A stretch of DNA of 16,595 bases from Nitrosomonadaceae bacterium (GTDB taxonomy: Bacteria > Pseudomonadota > Gammaproteobacteria > Burkholderiales > Usitatibacteraceae): contig JAJTHU010000342.1 in NCBI GenBank assembly GCA_021300055.1, positions 1 to 16,595 on the forward strand, written 5' to 3'. Under the pieces are notes generated by a model, which was given only the letters and a program-made list of their open reading frames with translations, ran no database searches and was not told where the DNA came from. A program made the translations under genes and the position numbers. Position 1 is the stretch's first letter. The number at the start of each line of letters is the position of its first letter. Below, piece by piece: positions 1-6,310 of this stretch.

Positions 1-2210
1 CTTGCCGATGCCGCTTTCTCTTCCGCGGCAAGCCCTTCTACAAACTTGTCGAATGCATCAATTGGTAAGGGGCGCGAGAAATGGTAGCCCTGCATCAGGA
101 AGCAGCCATGCACCTTAAGTAGTGCTGCTTGCTCGGCCGTCTCTACGCCCTCCGCAATCACCCGCAATCCCAACGCGCGCGCCAACGCCGCGATTGCTGA
201 GACGATGACCTCATCGTCGGAGCCTTCGTAAAGTTCCTTGACAAAGGATCGGTCAATCTTGAGGGTATCGAGTGGCAGCTTGCGCAAGTAAGACAGCGAT
301 GAGTACCCTGTCCCGAAATCATCAACAGAGAGCTTGATGCCGAAGGTACTAAGTTCATCCAGCGCCCGCAGGGTCTGCTGCAAGTCCTGCATCAGCATCG
401 TCTCTGTAATCTCCAACTCGAGCATCTCTGGATCAACGCCGTGGTGCCTAAGGCAGTTGGCCACCTTCGCAACGAATCCAGGCGTCTGGAACGCGTTCGC
501 GGAGATGTTCACCGCGATCGGGTAAGGCGTCTTACCCTCGGCACGCCAGCGGCTGATCTGCTTACATGCGTGATCAATCGCCCAATCGCCAAGCGCCAGA
601 ATCAACCCGGTTTCCTGTGCGACGGGGATAAAATCGTTCGGCGGAACCAGCGTATCGCCCCGCTGCCAGCGCATCAGCGCCTCCGCGGCGACAATACGAC
701 CGGTAAGCGTATCAATCTGCGGTTGGTAGTAGAGCCGGAGCTCCTCGCGCTCCAGCGCCCGGTGCAATGCATTGTGCAACTCGAGCTTATGCTGCGGGCC
801 AGACACAAGGGCCGGTGAGTATGGCTTCATACCGTTCCGGCCAGCGTCTTTAACCGAATACATCGCCAAGTCTGCCGCGCGCAGCAGCTCGTCAACGTCA
901 CTACCGTCGCGCGGATAACATGCGACACCAACAGAAGCGCTTACAAAGCACTCTTGACCATCCAGCACGAAAGGCGCTTGAAGGCCGTGCAATAAGCGGT
1001 GTGCAACGCCGTGTGCAACGTCGTCACTCTCCAAACGCGTAAGCATGACCGTGAACTCGTCGCCACCAAGTCGAGCGACAGAGTCGACACCCGGCACACT
1101 CAAGTCAGAATTGCGCGCGACGGAGTCTCCTGTACGAAGGCAAGCAGTGATTCGCTTAGCCACCTGCTTGAGTAAGGCATCACCAGCATGATGACCTAGC
1201 GTGTCATTGATGCGCTTGAAGTTATCGAGGTCGAGGAACAATACACCAACGCCACTGGTCTCCAACGAAGCGATTTCAATCGCCGTTTGAAGTTGCTCGC
1301 GAAAATAGCGTCGATTTGGCAGCCCCGTCAACGAATCGTAGTTCGCAAGTTGGCGAATTTGCGACTCTGCGGCGCAACGCTCAGTAATGTCCTGCGCGAT
1401 GCCGTGCAGTCGAATCACTTTGCCCAAGTGATCGAGCTCAGCCTCTGCTTCAACATGAATGATGCGATTACTGCCATCGCGCTTCGCGACCGTACAGTCG
1501 AAACGCACGTCGGCAATGCCTTCCAGCGCGCGCTTCAGGAAATCGCACACACGCGACCGATCGTCGCGGTGTATCGCCGTCCACACCATCCGCGGTTTAA
1601 AGCCTTCGCGCTGATAGGTTAGATCCAGCATCGCCGCGCACTCAGCCGACGCAAATAAGCGCCGACTATTGAGGTCCCACTCCCAAATGCCAAGGCGCGC
1701 GATACGCTGCGCCTTTAGAACACGCGACTCGCTGCGCTCCAACTCGGCGCGCATCCGACTCGCACGTAACAGATAGCGGCACCGTTGCACCAGCAGTGTC
1801 CATTGCGTTGAGCGAACGAAAAAGTCGGTCGCACCTGCGTCATAAGCTGCAGCAACGGATTCTTCATCATTGAGGCCCGTCAGGATCAATACCGGGACGT
1901 GTTTCCCCTGAGGAGTGTCACGCAATGCGCGGCACACATCAAAACCGGACATACCGGGCATGATCGCGTCAAGCACCACCAGCGCCGGCGACTCGCGCCG
2001 GAACTCATGGAGCGCTTCTTCACCATCCCCAGCTTCAGTTACGACGAGGCCTGCGTCTTCAAGCGCCGCCTTCGTCAGCAAGCGGGAAAGCGGCTCGTCA
2101 TCAACAAGCAGGACTCGCTCTACGTCCGATCGCTCAAAACGACGATCCGGTACCGGACTCAGTTGCTGAGTGATCGAGTAATTCGATGAGATTGATTGTA
2201 GGCTGGACAT
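1..2210 (-). CDS. REC-PAS-GGDEF-EAL protein, dual c-di-GMP enzyme (3' end beyond window)
   Basis: Response regulator with both cyclic-di-GMP domains; 736 codons are visible and the C-terminus lies past the left edge. REC spans about residues 31-150, with acidic pair D37/D38, phospho-acceptor D81 and T111. The usual conserved Lys is Arg (R133). A PAS/PAC segment spans about 165-280. GGDEF (about 285-465) has an intact GGDEF at 382-386, so cyclase activity is plausible. EAL (about 475-730) keeps E510-A-L, N568, E600, E603, D630/D631, K651, E687 and Q707, so phosphodiesterase activity is plausible too. The usual inhibitory-site position reads PGVD (373-376), while RTGD sits 14 residues earlier (359-362). 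The start is the ATG at 2210, 64 bases downstream of a sigma-28 -10 element. No histidine kinase gene is adjacent, so the input to REC is unknown. Family call is sure; net direction of activity is not. Confidence 0.95.
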   Translation of the reverse strand, partial: MSSLQSISSNYSITQQLSPVPDRRFERSDVERVLLVDDEPLSRLLTKAALEDAGLVVTEAGDGEEALHEFRRESPALVVLDAIMPGMSGFDVCRALRDTPQGKHVPVLILTGLNDEESVAAAYDAGATDFFVRSTQWTLLVQRCRYLLRASRMRAELERSESRVLKAQRIARLGIWEWDLNSRRLFASAECAAMLDLTYQREGFKPRMVWTAIHRDDRSRVCDFLKRALEGIADVRFDCTVAKRDGSNRIIHVEAEAELDHLGKVIRLHGIAQDITERCAAESQIRQLANYDSLTGLPNRRYFREQLQTAIEIASLETSGVGVLFLDLDNFKRINDTLGHHAGDALLKQVAKRITACLRTGDSVARNSDLSVPGVDSVARLGGDEFTVMLTRLESDDVAHGVAHRLLHGLQAPFVLDGQECFVSASVGVACYPRDGSDVDELLRAADLAMYSVKDAGRNGMKPYSPALVSGPQHKLELHNALHRALEREELRLYYQPQIDTLTGRIVAAEALMRWQRGDTLVPPNDFIPVAQETGLILALGDWAIDHACKQISRWRAEGKTPYPIAVNISANAFQTPGFVAKVANCLRHHGVDPEMLELEITETMLMQDLQQTLRALDELSTFGIKLSVDDFGTGYSSLSYLRKLPLDTLKIDRSFVKELYEGSDDEVIVSAIAALARALGLRVIAEGVETAEQAALLKVHGCFLMQGYHFSRPLPIDAFDKFVEGLAAEEKAASA

Positions 2211-2273
2211 GTTTAGCGGTTCAGGTGATCGAAGCCCATGTGATAGGTAGCACGCTTAAGACAACACATTTTT

Positions 2274-2300
2274 CTATCGGCAGGTTTGGACATTTCTTGA
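2274..2300 (-). promoter_or_regulatory. Sigma-28 (FliA) promoter for the REC-PAS-GGDEF-EAL gene
   Basis: On the minus strand the site reads TCAA-N15-GCCGATAG. This is close to the FliA consensus TAAA-N15-GCCGATAA, with exact spacing. It lies in the 114-base gap between the kinase gene and the GGDEF-EAL gene and gives a leader of about 57 bases. A short inverted repeat, GTCAA-N6-TTGAC (2301-2316), sits immediately upstream of the -35 and could bind a regulator; that last point is speculation. Confidence 0.8.
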
Positions 2301-2324
2301 GTCAACTTAGCTTGACAACGATGT

Positions 2325-4730
2325 TCAATCCGCGCTCGCGGTCTTGATGGAGACGACCGCCTGACTTCGTAGCGTCTTGAGAAGATCCATCTCCTCGCGC
2401 GGAATGTCTCCAATCTTTCGGTCAAGCGTATCAGCGTAAATCAACCCCAACCAATCGCCATTGCGCACCAAAGGAAGCAAGATCATCGACTGCGACTTCA
2501 GCTTTTCGTGAAAACCAGCGGGCAGCAATGGCGCGACCTTCGGTGCCGCACTATCGAGAATGTGGACGTCCGCGTTGCGTCTGCAGCAGCCGAAGAACAA
2601 GTCGGTTGCGCTTTGCCTCTTCAGCGTAAACGCACTGCTGACAAGCCCTTCAGACTGCATGCCAAATGCCATGCGGACGCGCATTGCGCTCGCACCGCCA
2701 TCGCGGGTAAATAGAACTACACGCTGGAAGCGTCCTGCTCGGTACAGGGCTTCGAGCACGTTGCGCAGCACCTGCATCAGCTTGAAGTCAGTCGCAAGCG
2801 TCTTTGACACATCATGAATTCCTTCAAGCAAGTTCTTTACGATCTCGCGCTGTGCGACATCCGCGCCCGCAGGTGTCGCCCCAGCGGTGGTTTCAGAGGA
2901 CGACATTGCAGGGGCTGCCGTTGTAGGTGCAGACGTCTGTGATGTCGACGAGCCATTGGCACCAGTTAGCGGCGTCGGCGCAGCGGTTGGCGACATCGCA
3001 GTAGGTACCTGCGCGCCGAGAATCAATCCCGCGCTAATGCCCAACGCCGTTGCCTCCGAGGTGCATGCTTCGAGCGTGGAAGTTCGAATCTGCGATACAG
3101 CCTCGGCGCTCATGCCCAGCACGCGGGCAAATCGACGCGTCGCTGCGTCGATTTCAGTCGGGCTCTGACAGGCAGCCAGCGTGCTTGCGCAGTGCGCAAT
3201 CGCCGACAGCGGATTCGCATTGGAAGCGGTGCTTCCGGCGCTCACCGGTTGCATGCCGGCAATCAGATCTGCTGGGAACCCCCAACGACGCGCAACCTCA
3301 GTACCGATTTGCCGGTAGCTGACGTCGAGAACCTGCTTTGCCGCTTTGTCCTCGTCGCCCTCCATGCCAACTGCTGCGCGGGCAATTTGTTGCGCCTCTT
3401 CGAACAAGTAAAACGTAACCAGCATTTTGCCAAGCTGGAAAAACATTGCGGCAATGCCAGATTGCTCGACCCGCCCCGGCAAAAGACGAGCCCCAAGGGT
3501 GCACGCTACCTGGCTAGAAAAGTAGCTTTGCGCGACCAGTCGCTTCATCTCTTGGGCCTGCTCGCCGTGCTTCAGATGCTCAAAGAAGATCAACGACAAC
3601 GCGCAGTTGCGAACCGCATCAAAGCCGAGCAAGCTCACCGCTCGCGAGACCGTTGATACAGAGCCGCCGAAGCGCTGGTAGTGCGCGGTATTCACCATTC
3701 GCAAGAGCTTGTTGGTGAGCGATACATCCTTCAGTATCGCGGCGGTCAAACCATTGCCCGATTCGATATCCGATGACGCCAAACGGTTAATCTTTGATAT
3801 CGCTTCTCCGAGCGCGGGAAAGTCACCACGCGTCCGCATGCGCTGCATGATGAATTCAATCGTGGCAGTTGACGAGCCTGCGCCCTCGGCGACCTTGTTG
3901 CTACCTCCTAAGTACTCTTCAATCGCTTTGCGAAAGCTTTCTACATCTGCAAATCGCTCGTCCGGACGCTTTGCGAGTGAGCGAAGCACCAGCGCATCGA
4001 GCCGGGCTTCGATGTGGGGATTGAGTGTTGAAGGCGCGACGAATGGCTTGTTAGCCATCCGACAGATGGTTTCAAAAGTGTTGTTCGATACGATCGGCGG
4101 TCTACCGGTGAGCATTTCGAAGAGCACGACACCAACTGAGAACTGATCGCTCGCTGGACTCGCCTTCCCACCTGCAGCCAGTTCGGGGGCGACGTAGGCA
4201 GGCGTACCTCGATAGTCACCACTCGCAGCCGTTTGTTTAGTACTTGCAGCAATACCGAAATCGGTGAGCTTCGGCGCGCCATGTGCGTCGATCAGGACGT
4301 TCGCTGGTTTGATGTCGCAATGCAGTGCGCCATTCGCATGAGCGTGCGCAAGGCCTGTGAGCAATGCTTGAGCGATTGCGAGCGCCTCACCGACGGGCAG
4401 CGGACCCGCTTGGTCCTTGAGCTTGCGCGCCAAGCTCTTACCCGCGATGTATTCGTAGACAAGCACCTCGTGTTCAGCCTCACGAAACCTATCGTACAGG
4501 CGCACAATATTTGGGTGCGACAGCGCCGCTACAGCGCGCGCTTCACCCAAGAGTGAATCGGCGAGCGTGGAATGGGTAATGCGCTTCAGCGCAACTTTTC
4601 GGTCTAATGCGACGTCATCGGCCAAATGAACGCTGCCCTGCGCACCACGCCCGAGCAGGCTCCGCACGTGAAAACGAGCGTTCTGCGCCTCGCTGGTTTT
4701 AGCATTTTGTTCGGCTCGAAGCCCAGGCAT
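2325..4730 (-). CDS. Ser/Thr protein kinase-HDOD-GAF fusion protein
   Basis: An 801-residue, three-part soluble signalling protein with no signal peptide or membrane segment seen. Hanks-type kinase at about 20-275: glycine loop GRGAQGSV (27-34), ATP-binding K49, helix-C E63, catalytic loop HCDIKPAN (137-144) with D139, K141 and N144, DFG (157-159), APE (181-183). All catalytic residues are present; the HRD Arg is Cys138, as in many non-RD kinases. HDOD at about 299-560: the HD pair position reads F431-Q432, so no HD hydrolase is expected. A Thr/Ala/Ser/Pro-rich linker at about 575-625 leads to a GAF-like domain at about 628-795. The start is firm: no other start codon occurs before the upstream in-frame stop. 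It is divergent from a lone HDOD gene and upstream of the GGDEF-EAL gene. Substrate and GAF ligand are unknown; motility control is inferred from context. Confidence 0.93.
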   Translation of the reverse strand: MPGLRAEQNAKTSEAQNARFHVRSLLGRGAQGSVHLADDVALDRKVALKRITHSTLADSLLGEARAVAALSHPNIVRLYDRFREAEHEVLVYEYIAGKSLARKLKDQAGPLPVGEALAIAQALLTGLAHAHANGALHCDIKPANVLIDAHGAPKLTDFGIAASTKQTAASGDYRGTPAYVAPELAAGGKASPASDQFSVGVVLFEMLTGRPPIVSNNTFETICRMANKPFVAPSTLNPHIEARLDALVLRSLAKRPDERFADVESFRKAIEEYLGGSNKVAEGAGSSTATIEFIMQRMRTRGDFPALGEAISKINRLASSDIESGNGLTAAILKDVSLTNKLLRMVNTAHYQRFGGSVSTVSRAVSLLGFDAVRNCALSLIFFEHLKHGEQAQEMKRLVAQSYFSSQVACTLGARLLPGRVEQSGIAAMFFQLGKMLVTFYLFEEAQQIARAAVGMEGDEDKAAKQVLDVSYRQIGTEVARRWGFPADLIAGMQPVSAGSTASNANPLSAIAHCASTLAACQSPTEIDAATRRFARVLGMSAEAVSQIRTSTLEACTSEATALGISAGLILGAQVPTAMSPTAAPTPLTGANGSSTSQTSAPTTAAPAMSSSETTAGATPAGADVAQREIVKNLLEGIHDVSKTLATDFKLMQVLRNVLEALYRAGRFQRVVLFTRDGGASAMRVRMAFGMQSEGLVSSAFTLKRQSATDLFFGCCRRNADVHILDSAAPKVAPLLPAGFHEKLKSQSMILLPLVRNGDWLGLIYADTLDRKIGDIPREEMDLLKTLRSQAVVSIKTASAD

Positions 4731-4870
4731 ATGGTGTTTTCGCTTTCCGTTTGCTCTTTGGAACGGTTCTGCTCTCGTTGCGATGCACGTCTCCGGACGA
4801 GGAACGAGCCACTATGCCCCTTGGTCTTCGACGCGCCCGAGAGATACGCAATCCCTTGTTGTCCTTTGTC

Positions 4871-4897
4871 TAATCGACAACTCGGGCAAGAAATTGA
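4871..4897 (-). promoter_or_regulatory. Probable sigma-28 promoter for the kinase-HDOD-GAF gene
   Basis: The minus strand reads TCAA-N15-GTCGATTA. Spacing is exact and the -10 matches the FliA consensus at six of eight bases, so it is weaker than the others in the window. The leader would be about 130 bases. The -10 overlaps a small inverted repeat, TTGTC-N5-GACAA (4866-4880). It lies back to back with the plus-strand site at 4949-4975, so both genes may be driven by the same sigma factor. Confidence 0.55.
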
Positions 4898-4948
4898 GAT
4901 CAAAGGCTGATTGCGCGCGGCCGGCGAAAGGCAAGGGCTATCGCGCGC

Positions 4949-4975
4949 TCAAGCTTGGCCTCATCCGGCCGAAAA
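4949..4975 (+). promoter_or_regulatory. Sigma-28 promoter for the stand-alone HDOD gene
   Basis: The plus strand reads TCAA-N15-GCCGAAAA, with exact FliA spacing and a GCCGA core. The transcript would begin at about 4982, only some 17 bases before the ATG at 4999. This supports that ATG over a possible upstream in-frame ATG at 4783, which would lie before the promoter. The -35 and next bases (TCAAGCTTG) are identical to those of the site at 10046-10072. Confidence 0.7.
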
Positions 4976-4998
4976 CAGATACACACGAAACGTACCTT

Positions 4999-5859
4999 AT
5001 GCCTTTCATCACCACCAGACTCCCCTCGTTGCAGTTGTGGACCTCGCGCTTTGCGCTCGAGGCAATCCCGGTATTGCCTGAGACAGTCACTGTTCTGGCC
5101 GGGCTTGCCGAACGCATCGACGAACTCGCACCGCGCGACATCGCGGCAGCAATTCGCGCCGACCCTCTCATGTCGCTGAAGACGCTTGTGTGGGCAAGTG
5201 AGGCGCTCAACAAGCGCCGCTCATCTGACTTGCGCGGCGAGCCAGAGACAGTCGAAGAAACGCTGGTCATGATGGGGGTATACCCTTTTTTCAATCGCTT
5301 TGGCAGCTTGACCGACGCGACAACGCACTTGCAGGACATTCCCGGTGCCTATGAAGGACTGCGCGAGGTCGTGGATCGGGCGCAGCAGGCGGCAATATTT
5401 GCCGTTACCTGGGCCGCTTATCGTCAAGACCTCGACGCCACCGTCATCCAAGAAGCGGCGCTTTTGCATGACATCGCGGAAATGATGGTCTGGTGCGTCG
5501 GTCCCAACCTGGGCTTAGCAATGAAGAAGATCCGGCAACTCCAACCGTCGATGCGGAGCTTGGAGATTCAGCAGCGAGTACTGGGCGTCAGCTTAAGTGA
5601 CCTAACCCTCGCTGTTCTTGAGAAGTGGCGCTTGCCATCGATGCTAGCGCGCCTCAACGATCCTACCCAACACGGACTCGCTGCGGTGCAGAACGTGCTG
5701 CTCTCGGTGAACTTAGCTCGCCACGCAGCGAATGGCTGGGATGACCCTGCATTGCACGATGATTACATCGCAATTGGCCGACTCCTCAACCGTTCTGGTG
5801 GTTGGGTGCAAGCGGAGGTACAGCGCCTCGCTGGCCATGACACCGACGCGACCGTCTAG
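4999..5859 (+). CDS. Stand-alone HDOD domain protein
   Basis: A 286-residue soluble protein made almost entirely of an HDOD fold (HD-related output domain, about 20-240). Visible marks are the N-terminal helix pattern around LPETVTVLAGLAERIDELAP, the DPLMSLKTLVWAS segment typical of the first HDOD helices, and LLHDIAEM with a retained H157-D158 pair. HDOD proteins usually lack the full metal-ligand set of HD hydrolases and are thought to work by protein contact. No DNA-binding or receiver domain is present. The open frame reaches back to an ATG at 4783, but residues before MPFITTRLPS look non-domain and a sigma-28 site sits between, so the later start is chosen; its ribosome-binding site is poor. 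It faces the kinase-HDOD gene head to head. A role in motility signalling is inference. Confidence 0.85.
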   Translation: MPFITTRLPSLQLWTSRFALEAIPVLPETVTVLAGLAERIDELAPRDIAAAIRADPLMSLKTLVWASEALNKRRSSDLRGEPETVEETLVMMGVYPFFNRFGSLTDATTHLQDIPGAYEGLREVVDRAQQAAIFAVTWAAYRQDLDATVIQEAALLHDIAEMMVWCVGPNLGLAMKKIRQLQPSMRSLEIQQRVLGVSLSDLTLAVLEKWRLPSMLARLNDPTQHGLAAVQNVLLSVNLARHAANGWDDPALHDDYIAIGRLLNRSGGWVQAEVQRLAGHDTDATV

Positions 5860-5954
5860 GCAGACGTCGATGCGGTGAGCAAACTGTACCGCCTTAGCGC
5901 CATCTCGTGCTCGCGCGCACGCATGTATGCGGCCGGGCGTCAAACATGCCCTGC

Positions 5955-5974
5955 TGCCCGCGCCAACGCGGGCA
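5955..5974. terminator. Hairpin between convergent genes (probable bidirectional terminator)
   Basis: A perfect 8-bp stem, TGCCCGCG / CGCGGGCA, with a 4-base loop lies between the convergent HDOD gene and the small unknown ORF. There is no T-run on either side, so this may not be a classical intrinsic terminator. A hairpin with nearly the same GC core occurs in the window's other convergent gap (11262-11277). Confidence 0.55.
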
Positions 5975-5978
5975 CGCA

Positions 5979-5994
5979 TAGCTCGAACGAGCTA
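5979..5994. repeat. Short inverted repeat TAGCTCG-AA-CGAGCTA
   Basis: A perfect 7-bp inverted repeat around a 2-base centre, four bases after the GC hairpin and 13 bases beyond the stop codon of the minus-strand small ORF. A 2-base loop is too tight for a good RNA hairpin, although a shorter stem with a wider loop could form. It may be part of the terminator or a protein-binding palindrome. Confidence 0.45.
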
Positions 5995-6007
5995 GGCGAG
6001 AGAAGAT

Positions 6008-6238
6008 TTACTGCAGCATGACCGAAACGGGCACTGGGATGAGGCCACGTTTGGCAGCCTCAACGAGGATTGACTCGACCTCATTTGCAGCAATGCTGGG
6101 GTCCAGTGACGCCAGCAGACTTGCTTGTTCTAGTGCAATCCGCTCCGTGAGGATCGTCGGAACAACAGCTTGCTCACAAACACCCTTCATCGCAGCGTCA
6201 AGTTCAGCATAACGTTCGATCCACTCTTGTGCGCGCAT
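6008..6238 (-). CDS. Small unknown protein downstream of the MCP (76 aa)
   Basis: Not recognised. It encodes 76 residues starting MRAQEWIERYAELDAAMK, mostly predicted helical from its alternating hydrophobic and charged residues, with no membrane segment, signal peptide or Cys-rich motif (one Cys). The start is chosen because AGGAGG lies five bases before this ATG. An in-frame ATG at 6304 would add 22 residues but has no ribosome-binding site. It follows the MCP gene by 72 bases on the same strand, so it is probably the last gene of the chemoreceptor operon, and hairpins follow its stop. It could be a small adaptor or chaperone of the receptor system, but nothing in the sequence shows that. 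Confidence 0.6.
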   Translation of the reverse strand: MRAQEWIERYAELDAAMKGVCEQAVVPTILTERIALEQASLLASLDPSIAANEVESILVEAAKRGLIPVPVSVMLQ

Positions 6239-6243
6239 ATCAT

Positions 6244-6249
6244 CCTCCT
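6244..6249 (-). promoter_or_regulatory. Strong Shine-Dalgarno deciding the small ORF start
   Basis: The minus strand reads AGGAGG, five bases from the ATG at 6238. It is the best ribosome-binding site seen in the window. It favours the 76-residue product over the 98-residue one and is the main reason to believe that this small gene is real. Confidence 0.75.
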
Positions 6250-6310
6250 CATCTGGAGAAACGTCATTGAGGCAAAGCGAGGCAGAAAGCCTCGCCGTGC
6301 TCATTTCAGA

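Noticed and set aside
3709..4146. Plus-strand open frame opposite the kinase/HDOD junction
   Set aside because: It is antisense to conserved kinase and HDOD sequence and is Ser/Ala/Arg-rich. I regard it as a shadow.
4731..4744. AGCGAAAA as a nearer sigma-28 -10 for the kinase gene
   Set aside because: The base set 15 positions upstream is TTCC, not TAAA-like, and the transcript start would fall at the start codon.
4783..4998. Longer HDOD protein starting at 4783
   Set aside because: The extra 72 residues look like translated non-coding DNA, and a sigma-28 site at 4949-4975 lies inside them. The HDOD fold begins after the ATG at 4999.
6239..6304. Longer small ORF starting at 6304
   Set aside because: There is no ribosome-binding site before that ATG, while the one at 6238 has AGGAGG at ideal distance.
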